Positions 37,886 through 47,322 of a stretch of 64,000 bases of DNA are shown here, one piece after another (the first letter of the stretch is position 1; every line of letters starts with the position of its first letter). The position numbers were made by a program, and so were the translations under genes. The notes under the pieces were generated by a model. It was not told where the DNA came from. It saw only the letters and a list, made by a program, of their open reading frames with translations, and searched no databases. Source of the DNA: Phycisphaerae bacterium. Lineage in GTDB: Bacteria > Planctomycetota > Phycisphaerae > Phycisphaerales > UBA1924. The stretch covers positions 310,001 to 374,000 of the forward strand of contig JAUIES010000001.1 in assembly GCA_030429705.1 (NCBI GenBank), written 5' to 3'.

Positions 37886-38290
37886 ATGCACGGTTATCTG
37901 GAGCAAGTTTTGACGGGCGATAAGATTGAATCTTACCGTGATTTACGAGTTTATCGTACCGCGTACGAGTTAGGTCTTCGAACTTATAAACACACAGCGG
38001 GTTTTCCGGAGCATGAAAAGTTTGGATTGTCAAGCCAGATGCGACGATCTGCCATTTCAATTCCAAGCAACATTGCTGAAGGGCATGGGCGAGGAAGTGT
38101 GCGGGACTATTCGAGATTTTTAAAAATCGCTCGCGGATCATTAGCTGAGCTTGATACCTAAGCATCGTTTGCAGTTGACTTAGGATATCTCGGGCAGTCT
38201 GCTTATTCAGAACTTGACAATAAAATGCGTGATTGCAGCAGAATGCTGAATGGTCTTGTTGTTTCAATCGAACGAAAAATTGAACGGTAG
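37886..38290 (+). pseudogene. Four-helix-bundle (23S rRNA IVS-type) protein gene with in-frame stop
   Basis: The first 91 codons encode a typical IVS-protein start (ESYRDLRVYRTAYELG, FPEHEKFGLSSQMRRSAISI, PSNIAEGHGRGS, DYSRFLKIARGSLAELDT). A TAA at 38159-38161 then interrupts the frame. Reading through it, the same frame continues for 42 codons with family-like C-terminal helices (ASFAVDLGYLGQSAYSELD, MLNGLVVSIERK) to TAG at 38288-38290. A CAA-to-TAA change (Gln in ELDTQ) would explain it. The product is either truncated or dead. Base use is AT-richer than in neighbouring genes, consistent with horizontal transfer. Family function is unknown. Confidence 0.8.
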
Positions 38291-38357
38291 GGCTCGAATA
38301 CTTTGCCGATTGCCTTGTGCCGATTGTCTGACAGAGAATTCGAAACAGAGTGCATCA

Positions 38358-38732
38358 ATGACTACTCACGAAAAACTCAACTATATCGAGTTCCCCGCCG
38401 GCAACATCGAGGCGACCAAGTCGTTTTTTTCGAAGGCTTTTTCGTGGGAATTCACCGACTATGGCCCTGAATACACATGCTTCCAGAACGAAGGGCTCGA
38501 CGGCGGGTTTTATAAGTCAGAGTTATCCTCAACGGTTGCAAACGGCGGCGCACTTGTTATCTTCTTCAGCCGTGACCTTGAAGCCACACAGTCGAAAGTT
38601 GAAGAGGCTGGTGGCACTGTCATCAAACCCATATTTTCGTTTCCTGGCGGGCGTCGATTTCATTTCACAGAGCCAAGCGGTAATGAGTTCGCCGTGTGGT
38701 CTGACACCGAGAGCGATGGCTCATCGATCTGA
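38358..38732 (+). CDS. VOC-family (glyoxalase/bleomycin-resistance fold) protein
   Basis: A 124-residue protein. The fold is shown by the opening KLNYIEFPAGNIEATKSFFS, aromatic AFSWEFTDYGPEY, and the closing FHFTEPSGNEFAVW. Proteins of this type are single-domain metal-dependent enzymes or binding proteins that act as dimers; the substrate is not predictable. Start at the ATG at 38358; the open frame upstream overlaps the pseudogene. Confidence 0.9.
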   Translation: MTTHEKLNYIEFPAGNIEATKSFFSKAFSWEFTDYGPEYTCFQNEGLDGGFYKSELSSTVANGGALVIFFSRDLEATQSKVEEAGGTVIKPIFSFPGGRRFHFTEPSGNEFAVWSDTESDGSSI

Positions 38733-38818
38733 CGCATGCTGATTTGCCCTGATTCGTTTGTTTCAATGTCATTCATATTTCCCCTCATCACAGATTCATT
38801 CACGCAGGTAAGGACTCC

Positions 38819-41800
38819 ATGAAGATCACACGCCGTTTCACCAAGGAAGGTCAGGACCCATTCGCAACCGTCGAGTGGACCAAGCGCGCAAGCCGCATCT
38901 CGAACCCGGATGGATCCGTCGTTTTTGAGATGCCCGATGCCGAGGTGCCGAGCACCTGGAGCCAACTCGCGACGGACATCATGGTGAGCAAGTACTTCCG
39001 CAAGGCGGGGGTGCCGCAGGATGGCGGCCCGAACGGGATTGCGTCACACGATCACGATGCAGTCACGACCGTTGCCGAAACTGGTCCTGAAAAGTCGGCT
39101 CGGCAGGTCATTCACCGGCTTGCTGGCTGCTGGCGCTACTGGGGCGAGACGCACGGGTACTTTGACTCGGCGGATGACGCACAGGCGTTCTATGACGAGA
39201 TCGTGTACATGATGGTGCACCAGATGTGCGCACCGAACAGCCCGCAGTGGTTCAATACCGGTCTTAACTGGGCGTACGGCATCAGTGGCCCGGCCCAGGG
39301 GCACCACTTCTGCGACCCGAATACCGGCGAGTTGAAACTGTCTGACGATGCGTACTCGCATCCGCAGCCACATGCGTGCTTTATCCAGTCCATCGACGAC
39401 GAACTGGTCGGCGAAGGCGGGATCATGGACTTGTGGACACGCGAGGCACGGCTATTCAAATATGGCAGCGGCACCGGCACGAACTTTTCCAAGTTGCGGG
39501 CGGAGGGCGAGCAACTCAGTGGCGGCGGCAAGAGCAGCGGGCTGATGAGTTGGCTCAAGATCGGCGACCGTGCGGCTGCTGCCATCAAGAGCGGCGGCAC
39601 AACACGCCGAGCAGCCAAGATGGTGTGCCTCGACCTCGATCACCCGGACATTCTCGAGTTCATCAACTGGAAGGTGCGTGAAGAGATCAAAGTCGCAGCC
39701 ATGGTCGAAGGGTTCAAGGCGATCGCCGGGCAACCCGCGAGTGCGACCGATCCCGAAACCATCGGCGAAACCGCGGCACGGCTCGGCCTCAACCTTGATT
39801 ACGACTTCAACGGCGAGGCCTACCTCACCGTGAGCGGGCAAAACTCGAACAACTCGATTCGTATTCCGGATTCGTTTTTCGAGGCGGTCGATGCGGGGAA
39901 CGAGTGGCAAACGACCAATCGCACCAACGGCGAAGTCGCCACGACCCATGATGCCCGCGAACTGTGGGGCCACATCGGATACTCGGCGTGGCGATGTGCT
40001 GACCCCGGCGTGCAGTTTGACAGCACGATCAACGCGTGGCACACCTGCCCGAGCGCGGGCCGAATCAACGCAAGCAACCCGTGCAGCGAATACATGTTCC
40101 TCGACAACACGGCGTGTAACCTCGCGTCGTTCAATGTGCTCAAGTTCTATGAGCCGGAGATGCGCGTCTTTGATGTTGCTGCCTATGAACACGCGATTGA
40201 CCTCTGGACGATGGTGCTCGAAATCAGCGTGCTGATGGCTGCATTCCCGAGCAAAGAGATTGCGGAGTTGAGTTACAAGTATCGCACACTCGGGCTTGGG
40301 TACGCCAACCTCGGTGCGATGTTGATGCAGGCGGGCATTCCGTATGACTCTGACGAAGGGCGTGCGGTGTGCGGCTGTTTGACGGCGATTCTGACGGGCC
40401 GCAGTTACCGCATGAGCGCTGCGATGGCGGGCGAGCACGGGCCGTTCCCCGGGTTTGATGATGACCGCGCGAACATGCTTCGCGTGATGCGAAATCACCG
40501 TGCTGCGGCTCGCGGGGCTGCCCGCTCGTCTGAAGCGTACGAAGACCTCAAGATTCGCCCGGTGCCGATCGATCACAGCCTGATTCGGAGTGGTCGCGTT
40601 CGACTCAGCAATATCGAGAACATTCTGACGCGGGCCACGACAGCGTGGGACGAGGCGCTCGCGCTTGGTGAACAAAATGGTTATCGAAATGCACAAACGA
40701 CGGTGATCGCGCCAACCGGCACGATCGGACTCTTGATGGATTGCGACACCACCGGCGTTGAGCCCGACTTTTCGTTGGTCAAGTTCAAGAAACTCGCCGG
40801 GGGCGGGTACTTCAAGATCGCCAATGCTTCGCTGCGGCCGGCGCTGCGTTCGCTCGGGTACACGGGCGAACAGGTTCGCGAGATTATGACGAACATTCTG
40901 GGCACGCTGGACCTGTCGGTCCCGATGCCGACGAGTGTCGTGGGAGTACAAGAAGGACAGACTTTCGCACAGTGGCTGATCGGCAAGGGGTTTGACCCGG
41001 AGGATCTTGAAGCGATTCAGAGTCAGTTGCCCGGTGTGTTCGAGTTGTCCTTTGCATTCGCACCTTGGTCACTCTCTGATGAAGCGATCGAACGCGTTGG
41101 TCTTATTCCTGAAGAGGCACGCGCCACCCCTGGATTCAGCGTGCTCGGTGAACTCGGCCTCAGCCAGGCGGCAATCGCAGAACTGAACACGCTTGTGTGT
41201 GGCACGCAGACCATCGAAGGGGCACCGCATGTTCGTGATGAACATCTGCCGATCTTTGATTGTGCGAACAAGTGCGGCCAGACAGGTCAGCGATTCATTC
41301 ACGCCGAGGGGCACATTCGGATGATGGCGGCGGCCCAGCCGTTTATCTCGGGCGCGATCAGCAAGACGATCAATCTGCCAAATGAAGCCACGATAGACGA
41401 CATCAAGGCGGCGTATCGATTGAGTTGGGAACTCGGTCTCAAAGCCAACGCGTTGTACCGTGATGGCTGCAAACTGAGTCAACCGCTCAATAGCAAGACC
41501 GACGCGACGATTGACGATGACGACGCTGAAGCCTCGGGCGAAGCTGATGCACTGATTGAAGTCGCTGACGATGTTGAGACGCTGGTCGCTGCGGTTGAAA
41601 GCAAGGATGCCGAACAGGCGATCAAGGTGGTCGAAAAGATCATTCACCGCCCGATGCGTCGGCGGTTGTCCGACACGCGGCGTTCGCTGACGCACAAGTT
41701 CAACATCGCCGGTCACGAGGGGTATGTCACAGTTGGTCTGTATGACGACGGGATGCCGGGCGAGTTGTTTATCACGATGGCTAAAGAAGGCTCGACGATT

Positions 41801-42382
41801 GGCGGGTTGATGGATTCGCTCGGAACGGCGACGAGTGTCGCGCTGCAGTACGGCGTCCCGCTCGAGAGTCTTGTCCGGAAGTTCACGCACCAGCGCTTTG
41901 AACCTGCGGGCATGACGACGAATCGGGATATCCCGTTCGCCCGGAGCCTCGTCGATTACATTTTCCGTTGGCTCGGGATTGAGTTCCTGCCTGGTTTCCG
42001 CGAAGCGAACACGCCGCAGAGACCCGGCGAAAAGCGTGGCACAGAGTCACAACATCGCATCGAACAACAAGCCCACCGCACGAAGCACAAGGGAGAACCG
42101 CGTTGGAGTACGCACGAAGACCCGTCCGCCCCGGAGACGACACACGATCGCATGCCGACACAGACTCATACGGGCAAGAAAGTCCGTATCGAAACGGAGA
42201 GGACCGAAGTGAAGGCCGATGTATCTGGCGTGAAGGTGTCTGCGTCCGCGCTTTCGATCGCGATGGAAGCAATGGAAGCCTCAGGCGACGCCCCCCCGTG
42301 CGATGTGTGCGGCGAGATCACGGTCCGATCGGGCACCTGCTATAAGTGCATGAACTGCGGCAACAGCATGGGCTGCAGTTAG
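38819..42382 (+). CDS. nrdJ: Adenosylcobalamin-dependent ribonucleotide reductase (class II)
   Basis: A 1187-residue enzyme. AGGTAAGGA precedes the ATG. Signatures: GSGTGTNFSKLR, the active-site loop NPCSE (420-424; Cys422 thiyl radical site, Glu424), QTTVIAPTGTIGLLMDCDTT, and a C-terminal Cys-rich tail (CDVCGE, CYKCMNCG, MGCS) expected to shuttle reducing equivalents and bind zinc. It makes dNTP precursors without oxygen or an R2 subunit but needs B12. No cobalamin riboswitch fits in the 86-bp upstream gap. An acidic linker at ~895-930 precedes the C-terminal domain. Confidence 0.95.
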   Translation: MKITRRFTKEGQDPFATVEWTKRASRISNPDGSVVFEMPDAEVPSTWSQLATDIMVSKYFRKAGVPQDGGPNGIASHDHDAVTTVAETGPEKSARQVIHRLAGCWRYWGETHGYFDSADDAQAFYDEIVYMMVHQMCAPNSPQWFNTGLNWAYGISGPAQGHHFCDPNTGELKLSDDAYSHPQPHACFIQSIDDELVGEGGIMDLWTREARLFKYGSGTGTNFSKLRAEGEQLSGGGKSSGLMSWLKIGDRAAAAIKSGGTTRRAAKMVCLDLDHPDILEFINWKVREEIKVAAMVEGFKAIAGQPASATDPETIGETAARLGLNLDYDFNGEAYLTVSGQNSNNSIRIPDSFFEAVDAGNEWQTTNRTNGEVATTHDARELWGHIGYSAWRCADPGVQFDSTINAWHTCPSAGRINASNPCSEYMFLDNTACNLASFNVLKFYEPEMRVFDVAAYEHAIDLWTMVLEISVLMAAFPSKEIAELSYKYRTLGLGYANLGAMLMQAGIPYDSDEGRAVCGCLTAILTGRSYRMSAAMAGEHGPFPGFDDDRANMLRVMRNHRAAARGAARSSEAYEDLKIRPVPIDHSLIRSGRVRLSNIENILTRATTAWDEALALGEQNGYRNAQTTVIAPTGTIGLLMDCDTTGVEPDFSLVKFKKLAGGGYFKIANASLRPALRSLGYTGEQVREIMTNILGTLDLSVPMPTSVVGVQEGQTFAQWLIGKGFDPEDLEAIQSQLPGVFELSFAFAPWSLSDEAIERVGLIPEEARATPGFSVLGELGLSQAAIAELNTLVCGTQTIEGAPHVRDEHLPIFDCANKCGQTGQRFIHAEGHIRMMAAAQPFISGAISKTINLPNEATIDDIKAAYRLSWELGLKANALYRDGCKLSQPLNSKTDATIDDDDAEASGEADALIEVADDVETLVAAVESKDAEQAIKVVEKIIHRPMRRRLSDTRRSLTHKFNIAGHEGYVTVGLYDDGMPGELFITMAKEGSTIGGLMDSLGTATSVALQYGVPLESLVRKFTHQRFEPAGMTTNRDIPFARSLVDYIFRWLGIEFLPGFREANTPQRPGEKRGTESQHRIEQQAHRTKHKGEPRWSTHEDPSAPETTHDRMPTQTHTGKKVRIETERTEVKADVSGVKVSASALSIAMEAMEASGDAPPCDVCGEITVRSGTCYKCMNCGNSMGCS

Positions 42383-42478
42383 ACAAATCTCATTCTGTGG
42401 ACTTTGACGAGTCCCATGTCGGTGTCGGGAGCCACCCACCTGCGCCTCCCAACGCACGCTCCTGACACCACACCTCCC

Positions 42479-42517
42479 ACCCCCGGGCGCCTCCCACCAC
42501 AGCCCGGGGGTCTTTTT
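42479..42517 (+). terminator. Rho-independent terminator after nrdJ
   Basis: A perfect 10-bp stem ACCCCCGGGC (42479-42488) / GCCCGGGGGT (42502-42511) is followed by CTTTTTCT. Confidence 0.85.
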
Positions 42518-42544
42518 CTGCGTCTATGACCTTGGGTCCGCGCC

Positions 42545-42575
42545 AAAAATACCCGCAGACCGTCGGGCCTGCGGG
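42545..42575 (-). terminator. Rho-independent terminator of the minus-strand CTERM gene
   Basis: A 7-bp stem CCCGCAG (42552-42558) / CTGCGGG (42569-42575) is followed on the minus strand by TATTTTTGG, 27 bp past the stop at 42603. Confidence 0.8.
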
Positions 42576-42602
42576 CGTCAGGTAGAAAGACGCAGACCGG
42601 TA

Positions 42603-43301
42603 TCATCGGCGTCGGCGTGGTGCCAATCCGAACGCGCCCATCATCAATGCGAGAGCGCCCGGCGCGGGCACATAGTTGATGGTGAGGTCATCGACAAGTA
42701 TGCGAGGTCCGCTGTATTCAGAACCCAGTGTTGCGTACAACTGCATGGAATCAAAATTCGCTCCATCTACAGCAAGCGTGGCTATCGCGATGTTATCGCG
42801 TCCACCAAGATCGGAGATTGTGAATGAGTCCGACGCGACCAGCGACCCAGCCATGAACGCATCGAGGTGATAGACGATCCCTCCCCATGGACCATTCTCG
42901 TAGTAGGCCATTTCGAGCGACGCCGATGTAGCCACTTCATCGAGTTGCATGGTGACCGTTGAAATTGCTCCGAGCGAGACATTGTCGCCGGGTATAAACG
43001 AGCTGCCGAAGGTTAAAGCGTTATTGCCACTTCCAAACTCTGGAAAATCGGCGTAAAGCAAGCCAGCGTTCTCGACCATGATCTCATTGCCGAGCCCTTC
43101 AACGCCACCACCCGGCTCGAAAGTATTCCCGTCAGGAAACACGCCGGATACATTGTTGACATCGGTGTAAGTAACACCGTTATGGTACAAACTCTGTCCA
43201 TAAAACCCCTCCGCAAGGTCTTCGTAGTCAGTCACATCAGCTTGAGCAACGCTACAAACGCCAATCGCAAGGGCACCAACCCACTTCTTCGTATCAAACA
43301 T
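42603..43301 (-). CDS. Secreted PEP-CTERM-like protein
   Basis: A 232-residue protein. The ATG at 43301 has GGAGAT upstream and a signal peptide (WVGALAIGVCSVAQA). The body is a beta-rich CTERM-type domain (VTDYEDLAEGFYGQSLYHNG at its start). The tail is 'YVPAPGALALMMGAFGLAPR' plus three Arg. Function unknown; it is exported and probably sorted like the other CTERM proteins here. Confidence 0.88.
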   Translation of the reverse strand: MFDTKKWVGALAIGVCSVAQADVTDYEDLAEGFYGQSLYHNGVTYTDVNNVSGVFPDGNTFEPGGGVEGLGNEIMVENAGLLYADFPEFGSGNNALTFGSSFIPGDNVSLGAISTVTMQLDEVATSASLEMAYYENGPWGGIVYHLDAFMAGSLVASDSFTISDLGGRDNIAIATLAVDGANFDSMQLYATLGSEYSGPRILVDDLTINYVPAPGALALMMGAFGLAPRRRR

Positions 43302-43363
43302 CCTGATCTCCTTTCTATACTCCAACGAATCCTCACTCGATCACACAATTTTTGATTCACGGC

Positions 43364-44623
43364 CTACTGACCGGGATCTCCGCTCAAAAGTTCAGCGGGT
43401 ACAAGTTCATGTTTCACCATGACAGTCGTCGGCATCGGCGGATAAGCCATACGAATTCGATAGAGTTCATAGTCTGAAGGCGATATCCGCAGACGGCTGA
43501 ACACCGTCGAAGCTAGATCGGCATACCCAGGTATATCAGGAGTCTGAGCGAGCGACACGCCCAAACCCATCTTCACCACATGACCACTCACTGACAGTGC
43601 ATCCTGCTCTTCGAATGACACCGGTGATGCCAAATCAGAAAAGACACACAATTCTCGCTGAACATCACCAAACAGACCTGACCGAACGAACAAATCAAAA
43701 TGAAGCAATTGTGCAGGCGTTCTCACAGCTGTCCCGAAGTGCGCGACGCGGTCTTCTGGCGTCGCGTGAACCGGTGCGATGTTGCGAAGTATTTCACCCG
43801 TCACCAATGACCGTTCCCCTTGCATTCCCACGCATGACGGCAGAAATTCGTCCTGCATCATTCCACCCTGACCATGCTTCCGAGTCAGTGCAGGCATTGG
43901 GCTCGTACAGAACTCTGGCAATACAGGCACACCGTTGTTCGCGCGGGCCGCCTCCGGATCAATCGCAACACGCTGCATGCCAGACTCAGATTGAGACGAA
44001 TCATCCAATGCCACAGATTGATTGACGACCCACCGAATGCCCGCTCGCGTTTGGCGAAATCCCATGATGCCTCGAATCTGGGCAGCATGAAAATACGAGT
44101 GTTTATCGTCCGATGGCATGAGAATACACAATGCCATCAGTACTTTGCAATGACCACCAAGAGTAAAACTGTTGCCCTCGAACGCGGATTGCCGCCAACG
44201 CTCTTCCACATGTACATCGCCAGTCGCGCCAATCGAATCGACGATCATGTCAAACTCTGTTCGATTCGACGCATGGCGCGCCACTGCGGCTTCAAACTCA
44301 TCACATGCATCCAATGTTGACTGAATCAAGTCTTTTGAATGACTCTCCTTGTGTAGAGAGGTAAGCCAGGATTGATGACTTTTGGCAACGGGCATGTGCT
44401 TGGCTGCCACAAATGGGTCAGTGGCGTATGCCACCTTCATGATTTGCCACGCCAGTTTTCGGTGAATGCCCAACGCTTGGCTGATTTCGCTTACTGAGTT
44501 GGCACCCGGGCAGCAAGTCTCGATGATGTGGGCATACACCTCGCGCATCTTCGCGACGGCTGCAGTCATTTCACTCTCAAACTGCCCGAGGTCTGCAGGG
44601 TTTGGTGAACCAGTCGATTTCAC
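43364..44623 (-). CDS. Helix-turn-helix protein with unknown C-terminal domain
   Basis: A 419-residue GTG-start protein. Residues ~40-70 (SVSEISQALGIHRKLAWQIM) form a helix-turn-helix, suggesting DNA binding. The remaining ~340 residues have no signal peptide or membrane helix and match nothing I recognise; the C-terminal half looks like an alpha/beta ligand or effector domain. Base composition is less GC-rich than in the surrounding genes, and the 160-bp upstream region is AT-rich, hinting at transfer. It could be a transcriptional regulator of the adjacent secreted-protein gene. Confidence 0.68.
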   Translation of the reverse strand: MKSTGSPNPADLGQFESEMTAAVAKMREVYAHIIETCCPGANSVSEISQALGIHRKLAWQIMKVAYATDPFVAAKHMPVAKSHQSWLTSLHKESHSKDLIQSTLDACDEFEAAVARHASNRTEFDMIVDSIGATGDVHVEERWRQSAFEGNSFTLGGHCKVLMALCILMPSDDKHSYFHAAQIRGIMGFRQTRAGIRWVVNQSVALDDSSQSESGMQRVAIDPEAARANNGVPVLPEFCTSPMPALTRKHGQGGMMQDEFLPSCVGMQGERSLVTGEILRNIAPVHATPEDRVAHFGTAVRTPAQLLHFDLFVRSGLFGDVQRELCVFSDLASPVSFEEQDALSVSGHVVKMGLGVSLAQTPDIPGYADLASTVFSRLRISPSDYELYRIRMAYPPMPTTVMVKHELVPAELLSGDPGQ

Positions 44624-44783
44624 AACCGCAAGGTATCACAGATCCACAATGTTACCAGCATTGTTTCTGAAACAATATCAAATACGATCGCGCAGTCGAG
44701 AAGTTCGACCGGAGATGTCATCTATCAGAAGGCTAACAAAAATAGAAACTTGGATTATCAGACCTTCAATTTATCAACTAGAA

Positions 44784-45446
44784 TCAACAGCGTCCGCGCC
44801 TTCGCCAACTAACGACACCTCCTATGAGAGCTCCCACCATGTTGCTGACGAGATCCCAACCGGTGTTCACATAGCCGCCCACGCCGGTCTCTTCGAGCGT
44901 GCGATCCATCGCGAACTCGACGACTTCATTGAACGCACCGAGGCCCATGCCCATGAGCGTCGCTCCTGCAGCGAGTCCGAACGAGAGGCCGCGACATGAC
45001 GCATCACTCTCTTGGTCGTCAGCATCGTGACCAAGATCTGAGATCGCACGGCGAAGTGCTTCGCTGCACACGAGGGTTGCTGTGAAGAACCCGAAAGTGT
45101 GAATCAGTTGGTCGTAGCGAGGAAGCCAGTCAACGGGGCGCATCGCGTAGAGCACTGCTTTGGGTCCATCTTGCACAGACTCGGGGATCGGAACAGTCCC
45201 GCCGGCCATATGAAGCAACCCCCAGGCTGCGAGACACCAGAGGACCAGTTTGCTCAGCCGCACACGAACATCCAGTGCCACAATGACGACGATGTAGACG
45301 ACCATCGCACCGGTGTACAGCACAAACTCGATGTTGCCCGCCCGCAGGGCAAGTGCGCCGAACACGATGGTGTATAAGCCGACAAACAAAGTGAGCCATC
45401 GATGGTCGATCATCCAATTGCGAAAGTTCATACGCACCTCACTCAT
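44784..45446 (-). CDS. DUF2238/YjdF-like integral membrane protein
   Basis: A 220-residue protein with about six membrane helices. Family-type residues are visible: LLHMAGG, the RYDQLIHTFGFF segment, GAFNEVVEFAMD (conserved Glu pair) and a final NTGWDLVSNMVGALIGG. The function of the family is unknown. An in-frame ATG at 45431 has GAGGTG upstream and may be the real start. It is followed upstream on the same strand by the FG-GAP gene, 36 bp beyond. Confidence 0.85.
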   Translation of the reverse strand: MSEVRMNFRNWMIDHRWLTLFVGLYTIVFGALALRAGNIEFVLYTGAMVVYIVVIVALDVRVRLSKLVLWCLAAWGLLHMAGGTVPIPESVQDGPKAVLYAMRPVDWLPRYDQLIHTFGFFTATLVCSEALRRAISDLGHDADDQESDASCRGLSFGLAAGATLMGMGLGAFNEVVEFAMDRTLEETGVGGYVNTGWDLVSNMVGALIGGVVSWRRRGRC

Positions 45447-45482
45447 CGTTCACTTGTTTGACCAACTTGATACTGCGGATCG

Positions 45483-47225
45483 TCATTCTTGCTGTCGAAT
45501 ATGGTGCCGCCCTGATTCGAGACGGTCAATAACGGTGGGCTCGCGAGCGCCGGGCCACCAGATTGTCACGCTGCCGGTCTGGGCGCCCCCCCCGAGTCCG
45601 AATGAAACCTCGAACGCGTGCTGCTTGCCTGCGTGCCCGCCGATGCCGATCAGTTGCCTGAGCATGGTGACGGAACCACCTGGCGCATCGCCGTCGAGGT
45701 CTGCTTCGACCTGCACGATCGCGCCGAGCGCATCGCGGCTGACACCCTTGCTCGGCTCACCCTCAAGGATCAGTGTGAGCGCGTTGCCGGTTGATCGTTC
45801 GATCGCTTGATTCAGATAGACCTTCAGCGTCGGCGTGCGCCCGGCTCGCTTGGGTTTGGGCATGCGATTGAAAGTCTGACCCACGAGGATGTCTATGTCG
45901 CCATCGAGGTCGACATCGCCGAGGGTGATCTGTTGGCTGCCGTCGTTGTCGAACCCGCTCCAGTTGGTGACATCGACGAACGACCCATCTTCGAGGTGCC
46001 GCCAGACACGCAGCCGCTGATCGTCGGGATAGTCACCAGAAGAAAGCAGGACATCGAGTCGTCCATCGAGATCGAAGTCGGCCAGTTCGCAGAAGAGATC
46101 ACCTTGATTCCAACTGTGTATGGAAGGGTCCGAGGGAATGCGGTCAAGGTTGAGAGCGATCAACTGAGAAAATGGTGCCACGCGACCAGGATCGGGCATC
46201 ACATTTTGAACCATCAAACGCGATCGATCCGAACTCTCGCCTGCCCAGCCATGTGCGATCGTAGAAAGCAGCACATCGAATCGGCCGTCTCCATCAACAT
46301 CGCCGATCGCTGCATCAAATGTATTGCCATTCGCTCGAAACGGCAGTTCATCCGCTCGATCAAAACGAGCATCGGTCTTGGCCCGTTCTTTGAGCCAGTC
46401 CGGGTATCGTCCATGCCGAATGTCGTCGCCCCCGAGGTTCGCCATACCCGCGACATCCTGCATGGGTTGTTCCAGCCCGCGATCCGCCCACCACAGTCGA
46501 TTCGCCCGTCGCCCGTACGACAACTCCAGAATCTGAGCAAAATGGTGAGGATCGTGATGTACTGAATCGACCAATCTGACAATCATGGCTCCGTAGGTCG
46601 GTCGTCCCCCCCGGTCGTGTTCTGCACTGAACTCGTACTGGTCCTCCTGCGTTGCCCAGCGTGTGAATGAGCCGTCTGTTTGCTGTAACAAAAGGTCATT
46701 GTAAAATGCCTCAAGACCTGCGCCATACTTCGTATACCAATTCCCGAGGTACAGATCGAGCAGGCCGTCGCCATCGACATCGCCCACCGCAACACATGCG
46801 GTCGTTTTGGGCGCTGCCTCCACGATGATGTGTTCCTGACCGAATGTGCCATCGCCAAGACCCGCGTACCACGCTGTCGGCAGGACCGGGTCGGTTTTGT
46901 CGGTCACATTGCGCGTGACGATCGCATCGCGAAGGCCATCATTGTCAAGGTCGGCAAACACGACGCAGTCGCCGGCATTGACTTCTGGCAATCCTGTCTC
47001 GTCAACCTCAACGAACTGAACACCCGATCCGTCCTCATTTGTTCGGTTGAGAAAGACGCGGGTACGATTGACAACCGCATCAGGTCGTGTGTCGCCATCG
47101 AGATCGACAAGGACCACACGCGCGGCCGACAGTTCGGCAAGGCCCAATTGTTCCGTGGCATCGACGAATTGGATTTGACCATGAGCGACCGTCGCAATCG
47201 CAGCAACAACGAGAATTTGTTTCAT
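45483..47225 (-). CDS. Exported FG-GAP/VCBS repeat protein with UnbV (ASPIC) domain
   Basis: A 580-residue protein starting at the ATG at 47225, which opens a signal peptide (MKQILVVAAIATVAHG). Many Ca-binding FG-GAP/VCBS motifs are visible (DLDGDTRPDAVV, DLDNDGLRDAIV, DVDGDGLLDLYLG, DVDGDGRFDVLLS, DFDLDGRLDVLLS, DVDLDGDIDILVG), a seven-bladed propeller type. The last ~80 residues match ASPIC/UnbV (RQLIGIGGHAGKQHAFEVSF, then a WWPGAREP segment). Such proteins are secreted and surface-associated; the role is unknown. Well represented in planctomycetes. Confidence 0.9.
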   Translation of the reverse strand: MKQILVVAAIATVAHGQIQFVDATEQLGLAELSAARVVLVDLDGDTRPDAVVNRTRVFLNRTNEDGSGVQFVEVDETGLPEVNAGDCVVFADLDNDGLRDAIVTRNVTDKTDPVLPTAWYAGLGDGTFGQEHIIVEAAPKTTACVAVGDVDGDGLLDLYLGNWYTKYGAGLEAFYNDLLLQQTDGSFTRWATQEDQYEFSAEHDRGGRPTYGAMIVRLVDSVHHDPHHFAQILELSYGRRANRLWWADRGLEQPMQDVAGMANLGGDDIRHGRYPDWLKERAKTDARFDRADELPFRANGNTFDAAIGDVDGDGRFDVLLSTIAHGWAGESSDRSRLMVQNVMPDPGRVAPFSQLIALNLDRIPSDPSIHSWNQGDLFCELADFDLDGRLDVLLSSGDYPDDQRLRVWRHLEDGSFVDVTNWSGFDNDGSQQITLGDVDLDGDIDILVGQTFNRMPKPKRAGRTPTLKVYLNQAIERSTGNALTLILEGEPSKGVSRDALGAIVQVEADLDGDAPGGSVTMLRQLIGIGGHAGKQHAFEVSFGLGGGAQTGSVTIWWPGAREPTVIDRLESGRHHIRQQE

Positions 47226-47322
47226 GCACAAATCGTACCGTCCGGCAAATCTTCGTGCACGGTTGAATCTTGCCACGGCCTGCAATGGCGAATGTGTGGC
47301 TCTCTTTCGGCGAGAGTCGATG

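Noticed and set aside
37635-38267. A 210-codon minus-strand frame with 'CRLPSAV' repeats
   Set aside because: It is the translation of the heptanucleotide tandem repeat and is antisense to dcd and the four-helix gene.
38733-38818. Cobalamin riboswitch ahead of the B12-dependent reductase
   Set aside because: The gap is only 86 bp and no B12-box-like sequence is visible.
39452-40951. A 499-codon minus-strand frame inside nrdJ
   Set aside because: Long antisense frames are expected in GC-rich genes; nrdJ is strongly supported on the plus strand.
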